Of a stretch of DNA of 64,000 nt, positions 30,650-39,678 are shown one piece after another. How positions within the stretch are numbered: position 1 is the stretch's first letter; each line of letters starts with the position of its first letter. The notes under the pieces are model-generated. The model did not search any database. It saw only the letters and a list, made by a program, of their open reading frames with translations, and was not told the origin of the DNA. The stretch is taken from positions 124,001-188,000 of the forward strand of contig CAWDAN010000005.1 of the NCBI GenBank assembly GCA_963800335.1, read 5' to 3'. This DNA is from Flavisphingopyxis sp963800335. Lineage in GTDB: Bacteria > Pseudomonadota > Alphaproteobacteria > Sphingomonadales > Sphingomonadaceae. The position numbers and the translations under genes are program-made.

Positions 30650-31003
30650 TCAACCCAGTCGCGCGCTCCAGGCGTTCGCGTCGAAGCCGACCAGCGGCTC
30701 GCCTTCGCCGGTGGTTACGACCGGGCGTTTGATCATCGAGGGATGGGCGATCATCAGGCGCAGCGCCTTGGCCGCATCGATATCGGCCTTGTCGTCGTCG
30801 GACAGCTTGCGAAACGTCGTCCCGCGCCGGTTGAGCAGCACCTCCCAGCCGAGCGCATCGACCCAGTCGGCCAGCGCGCCCTCGGGCACGCCCGCCTTCT
30901 TGTAGTCGTGGAAGTCATAGGCGATGCCTTGCGCATCGAGCCATTTGCGCGCCTTTTTGACCGTATCGCAATTGGGAATGCCATAGAGCGTCAGCATGAT
31001 CAT
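30650..31003 (-). CDS. ArsC/Spx-family (YffB-like) protein
   Basis: The product is 115-117 residues. It starts MLTLYGIPNCDTVKKARKW, the thioredoxin-fold start of the ArsC/Spx/YffB family with a single N-terminal cysteine (NCDTVKKA) and no CXXC pair. The conserved RGTTFRKL and the late cis-Pro region (MIKRPVVTTG) follow. It is probably a glutathione- or thiol-dependent reductase-like protein of the YffB kind; true arsenate reduction is not implied. Two starts are possible: 31003, whose ATG overlaps the purT stop, or 30997, with better spacing from GGAG. It is co-transcribed with purT. Confidence 0.85.
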   Translation of the reverse strand: MIMLTLYGIPNCDTVKKARKWLDAQGIAYDFHDYKKAGVPEGALADWVDALGWEVLLNRRGTTFRKLSDDDKADIDAAKALRLMIAHPSMIKRPVVTTGEGEPLVGFDANAWSARLG

Positions 31004-32184
31004 TCGTCTCCGTACGTGATCGTGACGGCGTCGGCCACCGCCATCGCGGCGCGGCGCGCACGATCGACATCGCCGCCGTCATGCCGCGCGAGCGCGACCC
31101 CCATGCGGCGATAGGGCCGCGTCACGGGCTTGCCGAAGATGCGGACATCGATGTGGGTTTCCTCGTCGGGCGCAACGAGCGCGTCGGCCAGTCCCTCGAT
31201 CGCGAAATCTTCGGCGTCGCGGTCGGCAAGGATCACCGCGCTGGCCGCAGCCCCGCGCGCGCCGATCGGGGGGATCGGCAGGCCGAGGATCGCGCGCACA
31301 TGGAGGTCGAACTGATTGAGGTCCTGGCTGATCATCGTGACCATGCCGGTGTCGTGGGGCCGCGGGCTGAGTTCGGAGAAGATCACCGCGTCGCCGTGCA
31401 CGAAGAACTCGACGCCGAAAATGCCGTGGCCGCCGAGCGCGGTAACGACCTTTGCCGCCATCTCCTGCGCGGCCACGAGCGCGGCGGGCGACATCGCCGC
31501 GGGCTGCCAGCTTTCGCGATAGTCTCCGCGCTCCTGGCGATGGCCGATCGGGGGGCAGAAATGAATGCCGTCGGCGGCGCTGACCGTCAGCAGCGCGATC
31601 TCGTAATCGAAATCGACGAAGCCCTCGGCAATGACGCGCTGGCGGTCGCCGCGCATGCCCTCGGCAGCATAGGCCCAGGCGGTGGCGATCTCGCTGCTCT
31701 CGCGCACGACGCTCTGCCCCTTGCCCGACGACGACATCACCGGCTTGACGACGATCGGCAGGCCGATTGCGTCGACCGCCTCGGCCAGTTCGGCGGCATT
31801 ACTGGCATAGCGATAGGGTGAGCACGCCAGGCCAAGCTTGCCGGCGGCCAGATCGCGGATCGCGTCGCGGTTCATCGTCATCTGCGCCGCGTGTGCCGAC
31901 GGCACGACATGATATCCCACTGCCTCGACCTCGGCGAGCACCGTGGTGCGGATCGCCTCGATCTCGGGGACGATGAAATCGGGGTGGTGCCTGGTGATCG
32001 CGGCCCGCAGCGCAACGCCGTCGAGCATCGAGAATATCTCGCGCGCATCGGCGACCTGCATCGCAGGCGCATCGTCATAGCTGTCGCAGGCGATCACATG
32101 GCAGCCGAGCCGCTTGGCCGAAATGACGAATTCGCGGCCCAGTTCGCCCGAACCGAGCAGCAGGATCTTGGCGGTCGGGGTCAT
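31000..32184 (-). CDS. purT: Formate-dependent GAR transformylase PurT
   Basis: This 394-residue ATP-grasp enzyme has the nucleotide-binding start KILLLGSGELGREFVISAKRL, EIEAIRTTVL, the P-loop-like VKPVMSSSGKGQSVVR, and FFVHGDAVIFSELSPRPHDTGMV with the metal-binding Glu. It makes formyl-GAR from GAR, formate and ATP in purine synthesis, an alternative to folate-dependent PurN. The upstream neighbour is guaA, also in purine metabolism, 134 bases away with a terminator between them. Its stop overlaps the start of the ArsC-like gene. Confidence 0.95.
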   Translation of the reverse strand: MTPTAKILLLGSGELGREFVISAKRLGCHVIACDSYDDAPAMQVADAREIFSMLDGVALRAAITRHHPDFIVPEIEAIRTTVLAEVEAVGYHVVPSAHAAQMTMNRDAIRDLAAGKLGLACSPYRYASNAAELAEAVDAIGLPIVVKPVMSSSGKGQSVVRESSEIATAWAYAAEGMRGDRQRVIAEGFVDFDYEIALLTVSAADGIHFCPPIGHRQERGDYRESWQPAAMSPAALVAAQEMAAKVVTALGGHGIFGVEFFVHGDAVIFSELSPRPHDTGMVTMISQDLNQFDLHVRAILGLPIPPIGARGAAASAVILADRDAEDFAIEGLADALVAPDEETHIDVRIFGKPVTRPYRRMGVALARHDGGDVDRARRAAMAVADAVTITYGDE

Positions 32185-32290
32185 GCGTTCGCTCCCCCAG
32201 AGTGAAAGCGGCGGCGGCGCGACGCGCCAGCCTTACTCGATGGCTTAGTCAAATCCCGCTCCCCTCGATAGTTATGCCCCTAAGAGTACC

Positions 32291-32316
32291 GAAAAGCCGC
32301 CCCGCGGACGGTTTTG
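32291..32316 (-). terminator. Terminator downstream of guaA
   Basis: CCGCCC at 32297-32302 and GGACGG at 32306-32311 pair with one G-U wobble in the minus-strand transcript and a three-base loop. On the minus strand a CTTTT run follows. A T-run on the plus strand as well makes it potentially bidirectional. It begins just beyond the guaA stop. Confidence 0.7.
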
Positions 32317-32318
32317 CG

Positions 32319-33932
32319 TCACTCCCACTCGATCGTCCCGGGCGGTTTCGACGTATAATCGTAAACCACGCGGTTCACTCCGTTGACCTCGTTGACGATG
32401 CGCGTTGCCACGCGCGTCAGGAAGCTCGCGTCGAACGGATAGACGTCGGCGGTCATGCCGTCGGTGCTGGTCACCGCGCGCAGGCCGCAGACGCTGTCAT
32501 AGGTGCGTGCATCGCCCATCACGCCGACGGTCTTGACCGGCAGCAGCACCGCGAACGCCTGCCAGATCGCATCGTAGAGGCCGGCATTGCGGATTTCCTC
32601 AAGATAGATCGCGTCGGCCTTGCGCAGAATATCGCAGCGCTCCTTGGTCACCTCGCCGGGGATGCGGATGGCAAGGCCCGGGCCTGGAAACGGGTGCCGC
32701 CCGACGAAAATTTCGGGCAGGCCGAGTTCGCGCCCCAAATCGCGGACCTCGTCCTTGAACAGCTCTCGCAACGGTTCGACCAGCTGCATGTTCATCCGCT
32801 CGGGCAGGCCGCCGACATTGTGGTGCGACTTGATCGTCACGCTCGGACCGCCGGTGAACGACACGCTTTCGATGACATCGGGATAGAGCGTGCCCTGCGC
32901 GAGGAAATCGGCGCCGCCGATCTTGCGCGCCTCCTCCTCGAACAGGTCGATGAACGCGCCGCCGATGAACTTGCGCTTGGCTTCGGGGTCGGTCAGCCCG
33001 GCGAGGCCCGAAAGGAACATCTCCTCGGCATCGACGTGGACCAGCTTGATGCCATAATGTTCGCGGAACAGGCCGAGCACCTGCTCGGCCTCGTTCATCC
33101 GCATCAGCCCGTGATCGACGAAGACGCAGGTCAACTGGTCGCCGATCGCTTCGTGGATCAGCACCGCAGCGACCGCCGAATCGACGCCGCCCGACAGGCC
33201 GCAGATGACGTTCCCGTCACCGACCTGCTCGCGGATCTCGGCGATCTTGGCGGCGCGAAACTCTGCCATCGTCCAGTCGCCGGCACAGCCGCAGACATGG
33301 CGAACGAAATTGGCGATCAACCGTCCCCCATCTGGCGTGTGGACGACCTCGGGATGGAATTGCGTGCCGTAATAGCGCCGCGCATCGTCGGCGATCAGCG
33401 CGAACGGCGCGCCGGGCGTCGTCGCGACGATGCGGAAACCGGGTGCGAACTCGGCAACCTTGTCGCCATGGCTCATCCATACCTGGTGCGTTTCGCCGAT
33501 CTGCCACAGGCCGTCAAACAGGACGCATTCCTCGGCGACCTCGATGAACGCGCGGCCGAATTCGCCGCTGCGTTCGCCATCATTGCTGCCGCTGCCGCTG
33601 ACGACCTTGCCGCCGAGCTGCTCGGTCATCACCTGCTGGCCATAGCAGATGCCGAGCATCGGCAGGCCCGAATCGAACAGGCATTGCGGTGCCCGCGGGG
33701 ATCCCTCGTCGGGGACCGAGGCGGGGCTGCCCGACAGGATGATGCCCTTGGGTTTGAGGCGGGCGAACGCCTCTTCGGCCTGCGTGAACGGCGCGATTTC
33801 GGAATAGACTCCCGCCTCGCGGACGCGGCGCGCGATCAGCTGGGTTACCTGGCTGCCGAAATCGACGATCAGGATGGTGTCGCCGAACGGGCTTTCATGC
33901 GGCTGGTCGCCGGCATTTTGATGCATGGTCAT
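32319..33932 (-). CDS. guaA: GMP synthase (glutamine-hydrolysing)
   Basis: The protein has 537 residues from the ATG at 33932; 33926 is an alternative, two codons shorter. The class I glutamine amidotransferase domain (about 20-215) has nucleophile Cys in MLGICYGQQ and His/Glu in QFHPEVVH. The ATP pyrophosphatase domain follows with the P-loop GLSGGVDSAVAAVL, then the dimerisation domain ending VVYDYTSKPPGTIEWE. It converts XMP to GMP using glutamine and ATP. No strong ribosome site is seen at either candidate start. Upstream in-frame sequence to 34004 does not resemble the family. Confidence 0.96.
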   Translation of the reverse strand: MTMHQNAGDQPHESPFGDTILIVDFGSQVTQLIARRVREAGVYSEIAPFTQAEEAFARLKPKGIILSGSPASVPDEGSPRAPQCLFDSGLPMLGICYGQQVMTEQLGGKVVSGSGSNDGERSGEFGRAFIEVAEECVLFDGLWQIGETHQVWMSHGDKVAEFAPGFRIVATTPGAPFALIADDARRYYGTQFHPEVVHTPDGGRLIANFVRHVCGCAGDWTMAEFRAAKIAEIREQVGDGNVICGLSGGVDSAVAAVLIHEAIGDQLTCVFVDHGLMRMNEAEQVLGLFREHYGIKLVHVDAEEMFLSGLAGLTDPEAKRKFIGGAFIDLFEEEARKIGGADFLAQGTLYPDVIESVSFTGGPSVTIKSHHNVGGLPERMNMQLVEPLRELFKDEVRDLGRELGLPEIFVGRHPFPGPGLAIRIPGEVTKERCDILRKADAIYLEEIRNAGLYDAIWQAFAVLLPVKTVGVMGDARTYDSVCGLRAVTSTDGMTADVYPFDASFLTRVATRIVNEVNGVNRVVYDYTSKPPGTIEWE

Positions 33933-33978
33933 GCGATGGCCGGATAGGCGGCAGGCAGCGCGCTGTCCAGCCGACACG

Positions 33979-34012
33979 AAAAAACCGCCGGGTGCACGTG
34001 GCACCCGGCGGC
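33979..34012 (-). terminator. Terminator of the 34036-34602 gene
   Basis: A perfect 11-base-pair stem (CCGCCGGGTGC at 33985-33995 with GCACCCGGCGG at 34001-34011) and a five-base loop, followed on the minus strand by six T. It separates the exported-protein gene from guaA, so guaA needs its own promoter. Confidence 0.92.
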
Positions 34013-34035
34013 GGAATTCTGCCTGCGGCTATCGT

Positions 34036-34602
34036 TTAGCGGATGCCGCGGATATCGACATCGACGACGCGGCCGTTGCGGACCTTGCAACGGAACGATC
34101 CGTTGTCGACGCGCGAACGACGGTCGTAGCGATTGTCGTAACGGCTGTCGTAGCGATTGCCGTAACCGCGGTTATAGTCCTGCACCTGCAGGCGTCCGTT
34201 GATCGTATAGCCGCCGCGGTTGCGATCGATATCGGTGATATCGGTGATCCGCACGCGGTCCTGGCCATAACGGCGCGCCTCGTTCTGCGTCGCGGCTACG
34301 CACTGCTGCACGGCTGCACGCGATCCGCCGTAGCGCGACTGATCATAGCCATACCGCGACTGGTCATAGCCGTTGTTGTAGTACGGATCATCGTAGCCGT
34401 TGGTCCTGTCGCGGTTGCCGCTCGACAGGATCGCGGCAAGGCCGCCGAGGATCGCCACACCGGCGATCACTTCGCCGACGCCGATTCCGTCGCCGCGACG
34501 ATCGTAACGATCGGCAGCATGGGCCGGAACTGCAGCGGTTGCCATCATGCCCGCAGCAGCGGTGCCGAGAGCGATTTTCGTGATTTTGCTCGTATAAGTC
34601 AT
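34036..34602 (-). CDS. Exported Tyr/Arg/Asp-rich protein of unknown function
   Basis: The product has 188 residues from the ATG at 34602, where GGAGG lies six bases upstream. A signal peptide ends in AHA (about residue 30). A glycine-rich hydrophobic helix (GVGEVIAGVAILGGLAAIL) comes next. A low-complexity stretch of Tyr, Arg, Asp, Gly and Asn with short repeats (YDQSRYG twice, RYDxRYDNRYD) leads to a compact C-terminal part with two cysteines (AAVQQCVAA and GSFRCKVRNGRV) and alternating strands. It is probably a periplasmic or envelope-associated protein. No known domain is recognised. It is monocistronic with a strong terminator. Confidence 0.75.
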   Translation of the reverse strand: MTYTSKITKIALGTAAAGMMATAAVPAHAADRYDRRGDGIGVGEVIAGVAILGGLAAILSSGNRDRTNGYDDPYYNNGYDQSRYGYDQSRYGGSRAAVQQCVAATQNEARRYGQDRVRITDITDIDRNRGGYTINGRLQVQDYNRGYGNRYDSRYDNRYDRRSRVDNGSFRCKVRNGRVVDVDIRGIR

Positions 34603-34765
34603 TGTCAGCCTCCTGGTTTGCGGGCGTTGAAACACTTCGCATGAGACCGGACCTCCGATCTCTGAGACTGGTATAGATGATTCGCAATGAGGCCCTGCTG
34701 AACCCCTTGCTTATCTAAGGTTCAGTTGCCTGACGTTCAGATAGGCGCGGCAAGTCCGCGGCGAG

Positions 34766-36958
34766 CTACCGGGTCAGGCCGGTATGATAGCCGATAAAGG
34801 CGTACATATCGGCGAACTCGTCGATGATCTTGGTCGTCGGCTTGCCCGATCCATGGCCAGCGCGCGTCTCGATCCGGATCAGCTTGGGCTCGGGCCCGGT
34901 ATCGGCATGCTGCAACGCGGCGATATATTTGAAGCTGTGGCCCGGCACGACGCGATCGTCGGTATCGGCGGTGGTGACGAGTACCGCGGGATAATCGCGC
35001 CCGCTCTTGATGTTGTGGTAGGGCGAATAGGCATAGAGGCTGCGGAAATCGGCCTCCTTCGACGGATAGCCGTAATCGTCGACCCAGTAGCGCCCGGCGG
35101 TGAACTTGTCGAAACGCAGCATGTCCATCACGCCGACGCCAGGCAAGGCCGCGGCGAACAGGTCGGGGCGCTGGTTGACCACCGCACCGACGAGCAGCCC
35201 GCCGTTCGAGCGACCCTCGATCGCCAATTGGTCCTTGCCGGTAATCCCTTCGGCCTTGAGATATTCGCCCGCGGCGATGAAATCGTCGAACACGTTCTGC
35301 TTGTTAGCGAGGCGGCCGGCATCGTGCCACGCCTTGCCATATTCGCCCCCGCCGCGCAGGTTCGCGACCGCAACGACACCGCCGGCATCGAGCCACGCCA
35401 TGCGCGTCACCGAATAGCTCGGCGTCAGCGAAATGTTGAAGCCGCCATAGCCGTAGAGCAGCGTCGGCGATCCGCCGGTGCGGTCGATGCCCTTCTTGGC
35501 GATGACGAACATCGGGATCCGGGTGCCGTCCTTCGATGCGTAGAAACGCTGTTCGACGCTATAGTCGTCGGGGTCGAAGGCGACCTTGGGCTGCGCCCAG
35601 ACCGCGACGCCGCCGGTCTTCACGTCATAGCGATAGACCGTCGTCGGGCGCGCGAAGCTGGTGAACGAAAAGAACGTCTCGTCATCGTCGAACGTGCCGG
35701 CAAAACCGCCCGCCGAACCGATGCCCGGCAGCGCGATCTTGCGCTCGAGACTGCCGTCGAGATTGTAGACGCGCACCTCGGTCTTCGCATCGACGAGATA
35801 GTCGGCGATCAGCTTGCCGCCGACCAGCGAGACGCCGTCGAGCGTCGCCCCCCGCTCTCCCGAAGCGTCTTCGGCGATAATCGTCTTGGGCTGCGGCTTG
35901 GCCTGGCTGATGTCGAGCGAGACGACGCGCAGCAGCGGCGCATCCTTGTTGGTCTGGAAATAGAAGGTCGAGCCGCGATTGCCGACATACGACCAGTTGT
36001 TGTCGAAGCCGGGGATCAGCAGCCGCGGCGTGCGATCCTTCGACGCGAGGTCGACCAAATTGAGCTCATAGCGGTCGTCGGTCCCCGACGAGCTCGTCAC
36101 GATCAGCCAGCGGCCGTCGTCGCTGACCTGCCCGACATGGTTGAGGTCGGGCTTGGACGGCGTGGCATAGAGCTTCACGTCGGCGCTCTGCGGCGTGCCG
36201 AGGCGGTGGAAATAGACCGCCTGGTTGGTGTTGAGCGACTGGAAGGTGCCTTCGGCCTTTGGCTCGGGGAAGCGCGAATAGTAAAAGCCGCTGCCGTCCT
36301 TGGCCCAGTCGAGCGCCGAGAACTTGACCCATTTGACCTCGTCGGACATCGGCTTGCCGGTCGCGACGTCGAGCACCTTGACGCTGCGCCAGTCGGTGCC
36401 GCCGTCCTGGACCGAATAGAGCAGTTTGGTCCCGTCCTCGCTCGGCGACCATTCGGCAAGCGCGGTGGCGCCGTCGGCCGACCAGCCATTGGGATCGATC
36501 AGCACGCGCCCCGGTCCGTCGAGCGAATCGCGGACATAAAGTACCGACTGGTTCTGCAGCCCGTCATTGCGGCTGTAGAAATAGCGACCGCCCTTTTTAT
36601 ACGGCGTGCCGATCCGTTCGTAATCGTAGAGTTGCGTCATCCGCGCCTTGAACGCGTCGCGCCCGGGCAGCTTGGCGAGATAGGCGTCGGTCACCGCGTT
36701 CTGCGCCGCGACCCATTGCGCGACTTCGCTGTCTTCGCGCACGTCGTTCTCAAGCCAGCGATAGGGATCGGCGACCGCGACGCCGAACTGCGTCTCGACG
36801 ACATCGCCGCGGCGCGTTGCAGGATAACTTAGCGCTGCGGTTTTTACGGGCGTGGCGTCGGCCTGTGGCATATCGGTCGGGGTACTTTCCATCGTCGCGC
36901 AGCCTGACAGCATCAGCGTCGATGCGGTGGCGAGCAAAATCATGCGGGTCGAAATCAT
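34766..36958 (-). CDS. S9A prolyl oligopeptidase, lipoprotein
   Basis: The protein has 730 residues. The N-terminus is a lipoprotein signal peptide with lipobox LSGC near residues 17-20. A seven-bladed propeller domain follows, with the family start YRWLENDVREDSEVAQWV. The C-terminal alpha/beta hydrolase has catalytic Ser in GRSNGGLLVG near residue 583, Asp in TADTDDRVVPGHS near 667 and His in RAGHGSGKPT near 704. It cleaves proline-containing oligopeptides, here probably anchored in the periplasm. Starts at MISTRM or, four codons later, at MILLAT are both possible. It is downstream of and co-directional with rplQ, which has its own terminator. Confidence 0.93.
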   Translation of the reverse strand: MISTRMILLATASTLMLSGCATMESTPTDMPQADATPVKTAALSYPATRRGDVVETQFGVAVADPYRWLENDVREDSEVAQWVAAQNAVTDAYLAKLPGRDAFKARMTQLYDYERIGTPYKKGGRYFYSRNDGLQNQSVLYVRDSLDGPGRVLIDPNGWSADGATALAEWSPSEDGTKLLYSVQDGGTDWRSVKVLDVATGKPMSDEVKWVKFSALDWAKDGSGFYYSRFPEPKAEGTFQSLNTNQAVYFHRLGTPQSADVKLYATPSKPDLNHVGQVSDDGRWLIVTSSSGTDDRYELNLVDLASKDRTPRLLIPGFDNNWSYVGNRGSTFYFQTNKDAPLLRVVSLDISQAKPQPKTIIAEDASGERGATLDGVSLVGGKLIADYLVDAKTEVRVYNLDGSLERKIALPGIGSAGGFAGTFDDDETFFSFTSFARPTTVYRYDVKTGGVAVWAQPKVAFDPDDYSVEQRFYASKDGTRIPMFVIAKKGIDRTGGSPTLLYGYGGFNISLTPSYSVTRMAWLDAGGVVAVANLRGGGEYGKAWHDAGRLANKQNVFDDFIAAGEYLKAEGITGKDQLAIEGRSNGGLLVGAVVNQRPDLFAAALPGVGVMDMLRFDKFTAGRYWVDDYGYPSKEADFRSLYAYSPYHNIKSGRDYPAVLVTTADTDDRVVPGHSFKYIAALQHADTGPEPKLIRIETRAGHGSGKPTTKIIDEFADMYAFIGYHTGLTR

Positions 36959-37070
36959 AGGGGCGCTCCTTGGCGGCGATGAATTTCGTCCACGCTAACA
37001 GCGATGAGCGTGCAATCAAACGGTTTCATCTGAAACCTTAACCATCGAGTCGCGCCGATTTGCACCAACG

Positions 37071-37100
37071 CAAAAGGGCCGCGACATGCGCGGCCCTTTC
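37071..37100 (-). terminator. Terminator of the alpha ribosomal operon
   Basis: AAAGGGCCGCG at 37073-37083 and CGCGGCCCTTT at 37089-37099 form a perfect 11-base-pair stem around ACATG. On the minus strand it ends in TTTT. It lies 22 bases beyond the rplQ stop and before the prolyl oligopeptidase gene. Confidence 0.9.
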
Positions 37101-37121
37101 GGTGTTGGTCAGGCGTGCCAA

Positions 37122-37541
37122 TCAGGCGTCGGCCATGTCCTCGTCGGTCATCACCGGACCCGAATCCTGGCCCTTGGCCGAAACGTCCCGGTCAACCAGC
37201 TCGATGATCGCCATCGGTGCGGCGTCCGACGCGCGCGGGCCGATCTTGATGACGCGCGCATAGCCGCCGGGGCGACCTTCGTAGCGCTTGGCCAGCGTAT
37301 CGAACAGCTTGGCAAGCTGCGTCTCGTCGAGCAGACGCGACTGCGCCAGGCGACGGTTCGAAAGGCCACCCTTCTTGGCGAGCGTGATCAGCTTCTCGAT
37401 ATAGGGGCGAAGCTCCTTCGCCTTGGGGACGGTCGTGGTGATCTGCTCGTGCTTGATCAACGCGGCCGACATGTTGCGGAACAATGCGGTACGATGCGAG
37501 CTCGTCCGCTGCAGTTTCCTGCCACCCATTCTATGACGCAT
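37122..37541 (-). CDS. rplQ: Ribosomal protein L17
   Basis: The protein has 139 residues and begins MRHRMGGRKLQRTSSHRTAL, the highly conserved L17 N-terminus. KAKELRPYIEKLITLAKKG follows, with the RPGGYARVIKIGPRASDAA segment near the C-terminus. It is part of the large ribosomal subunit. It is the last gene of the rpsM-rpsK-rpoA-rplQ operon and is followed by a strong terminator. The C-terminal 20 residues (acidic, ending MTDEDMADA) are a short extension beyond the E. coli form, as is common in alphaproteobacteria. Confidence 0.98.
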   Translation of the reverse strand: MRHRMGGRKLQRTSSHRTALFRNMSAALIKHEQITTTVPKAKELRPYIEKLITLAKKGGLSNRRLAQSRLLDETQLAKLFDTLAKRYEGRPGGYARVIKIGPRASDAAPMAIIELVDRDVSAKGQDSGPVMTDEDMADA

Positions 37542-37648
37542 GATTTAAGTCCTTCGTTCGTTAAGGGCCCGTATGAGGTAGCCCAGACCAGGCGGCGTTA
37601 AGGGGCGCCGCCCAAACCCCGGATGCAATCCGAAGATTGCGGGTTGGT

Positions 37649-38710
37649 TCAGCCGAGCAGCTCTTGTTCGAGCTTCTTGGCCATTTCCTCAATGTTCTCG
37701 GGCGGCCAGCCGGGGATGTCCATGCCGAGGCGCAGGCCCATCGACGAAAGGACTTCCTTGATCTCGTTGAGCGACTTGCGGCCGAAGTTCGGCGTGCGCA
37801 GCATCTCGGCTTCGGTCTTCTGAACCAGGTCGCCGATATAGATGATGTTGTCGTTCTTGAGGCAGTTGGCCGAACGGACCGACAGCTCGAGCTCGTCGAC
37901 CTTCTTGAGCAGGTAACGGTTGAGCTGGTTGGTGTCGGCTTCCTCGGTCGACTGGCCGGGTGCGGCCATGCCGATCATCGGCGAGCTCTGCGACAGCGCT
38001 TCCTCGAAGTGGACGAAGACCTGCAACTGGTCCTGCAGGATGCGCGCGGCATAGGCCACGGCGTCTTCAGGCGTCACGGTGCCGTCGGTTTCGACCGTCA
38101 GGTTGAGCTTGTCGAAATCGAGCTCCTGCCCGACGCGGGCATTCTCGACCTTGTAGGCAACCTGGCGAACCGGCGAATAAAGCGAATCGACCGGGATCAG
38201 GCCGATCGGCGCGTCGGCCGGGCGGTTGGCGGTGGCGGGCACGTAACCCGAACCGATGTCGCAGGTCAGCTCCATGTTGAGCGTTGCGCCCTCATCGAGG
38301 TGACAGATGACGAGATCCTTGTTCATGATCTCGATATCGCCGGTGACCGAAATATCGCCCGCCTTGACCTCGGCAGGACCCGTTGCCGAAAGCTGCAGCC
38401 GCTTGGGGCCTTCGCCTTCCATCTTGAGCGCGACCTGCTTGATGTTGAGGACGATGTCGGTGACATCTTCGCGCACACCGGCCAGCGACGAGAATTCGTG
38501 CAGGACGTTCTCGATCTTGATCGAGGTGATCGCGGCACCCTGAAGCGACGACAGCAGGACGCGACGCAGCGCGTTGCCGATGGTCAGACCGAAGCCACGC
38601 TCGAGCGGCTCTGCAACGAAAGTCGCCTTGCGCTTCTTGTCGCCGCCAGTCTTGATCTCGAGGCTGTTGGGCTTCTTCAATTCCTGCCAGTTCTTGATGT
38701 TGACAGTCAT
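37649..38710 (-). CDS. rpoA: RNA polymerase alpha subunit
   Basis: The protein has 353 residues. The N-terminal assembly domain (about 1-235) includes PLERGFGLTIGNALRRVLLSS. A flexible linker follows, then the C-terminal domain (about 270-330) with LELSVRSANCLKNDNIIYIGDLV and NFGRKSLNEIKEVL, which contacts promoter UP elements and activators. It is slightly longer than the E. coli protein because of the N-terminal start and C-terminal tail, both usual in this class. It lies 107 bases before rplQ in the same operon. Confidence 0.98.
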   Translation of the reverse strand: MTVNIKNWQELKKPNSLEIKTGGDKKRKATFVAEPLERGFGLTIGNALRRVLLSSLQGAAITSIKIENVLHEFSSLAGVREDVTDIVLNIKQVALKMEGEGPKRLQLSATGPAEVKAGDISVTGDIEIMNKDLVICHLDEGATLNMELTCDIGSGYVPATANRPADAPIGLIPVDSLYSPVRQVAYKVENARVGQELDFDKLNLTVETDGTVTPEDAVAYAARILQDQLQVFVHFEEALSQSSPMIGMAAPGQSTEEADTNQLNRYLLKKVDELELSVRSANCLKNDNIIYIGDLVQKTEAEMLRTPNFGRKSLNEIKEVLSSMGLRLGMDIPGWPPENIEEMAKKLEQELLG

Positions 38711-38831
38711 GGACTTCCCCTAATGTGTTGGGCGGGAACGCTGCTGACCCTGCTCGCCTCGGGTCAAATGCGTCCGGCCGAAAAACGAAACCGGCGCCGG
38801 GACGGAGCGGTCCCGGCGAGAAATTCTGCGG

Positions 38832-39221
38832 TCAGACGCGACGACGCTTGGAAGGGCGTACGCCGTTATGCGGGATCGGCGTGACGTCGCGGATCGAGGT
38901 GATGGTGAAACCCACCGCCTGCAACGCGCGCAGCGCGCTTTCGCGACCCGAACCGGGACCCTTGACCTCGACTTCGAGCGTCCGGACGCCGTGTTCGGCG
39001 GCCTTCTTGCCCGCGTCTTCGGCGCAAACCTGCGCCGCATAAGGCGTCGACTTGCGCGACCCCTTGAAACCCATCGTGCCGGCGGACGACCAGCTGATCG
39101 TGTTGCCCTGGGCATCGGTGATGGTGATCATCGTGTTGTTGAAGCTCGCATTGACGTGCGCGACGCCCGACGAGATGTTCTTGCGCTCGCGGCGACGGAT
39201 GCGCTGTGGTTCGCGTGCCAT
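38832..39221 (-). CDS. rpsK: Ribosomal protein S11
   Basis: The protein has 129 residues. It contains GVAHVNASFNNTMITITDAQGN, WSSAGTMGFKGSRKSTPYAAQ and the C-terminal signature IRDVTPIPHNGVRPSKRRRV, which is near-invariant in S11. It is a component of the 30S platform and binds 16S rRNA near the E-site. It is the second gene of the alpha operon, between rpsM and rpoA. Confidence 0.98.
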   Translation of the reverse strand: MAREPQRIRRRERKNISSGVAHVNASFNNTMITITDAQGNTISWSSAGTMGFKGSRKSTPYAAQVCAEDAGKKAAEHGVRTLEVEVKGPGSGRESALRALQAVGFTITSIRDVTPIPHNGVRPSKRRRV

Positions 39222-39309
39222 GTGTGAATTCCTGCCTGAATATCTTTAATGCTGTGACGGAGGATTGGTTGCCTCCGGCGGAGAAGAATAGTCGAGTCCC
39301 GAGGACTGA

Positions 39310-39678
39310 TTACTTCTTCTTGCCCGCGATCGGCTTCGCCTTGCCCTTGCGGGTGCGCGCATTGGTGTGCGTGCGCTGGCCGCGAACGGGAAGGCCCTTG
39401 CGATGACGCAGGCCGCGATAGCAGGCCAGATCCATCAGACGCTTGATGTTCATCGCGGTGTCGCGACGAAGATCACCCTCGACGGTGTGCTCGGCGTCGA
39501 TCGTCTCGCGGATCTGCAGGACTTCGGCGTCGCTCAGGTCCTGGATGCGGCGCGCGTGGTCGATGCCGAGCTTGTCGGCGATCTTGACCGCGGTGGTGCG
39601 ACCGATTCCATGGATATAGGTAAGCGCGATGATCACGCGCTTGTTGGTGGGCAGGTTGACGCCCGCAATACGTGCCAT
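39310..39678 (-). CDS. rpsM: Ribosomal protein S13
   Basis: The protein has 122 residues from the ATG at 39678 (MARIAGVNLPTNKRVIIALT), which is the conserved S13 start; a longer frame to 39729 has no support. The helix-two-turn-helix region (YIHGIGRTTAVKIADKLGI) and the C-terminal extension GLPVRGQRTHTNARTRKGK are present. It sits at the head of the 30S subunit and contacts the P-site tRNA and the 50S. It is the first gene of the alpha operon here. The usual upstream neighbours secY and adk are not present. Confidence 0.98.
   Translation of the reverse strand: MARIAGVNLPTNKRVIIALTYIHGIGRTTAVKIADKLGIDHARRIQDLSDAEVLQIRETIDAEHTVEGDLRRDTAMNIKRLMDLACYRGLRHRKGLPVRGQRTHTNARTRKGKAKPIAGKKK

Noticed and set aside
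30650..31003. Arsenate resistance gene
   Set aside because: The protein has the ArsC/Spx fold, but no other ars genes are near and it has the YffB-like single-cysteine form, so arsenate reduction is not supported.
32202..33947. Open frame of 581 codons on the plus strand
   Set aside because: Antisense shadow of guaA with no family features.
34784..36832. Open frame of 682 codons on the plus strand
   Set aside because: It runs antisense to the prolyl oligopeptidase gene, which has full catalytic motifs; the plus-strand product has none.
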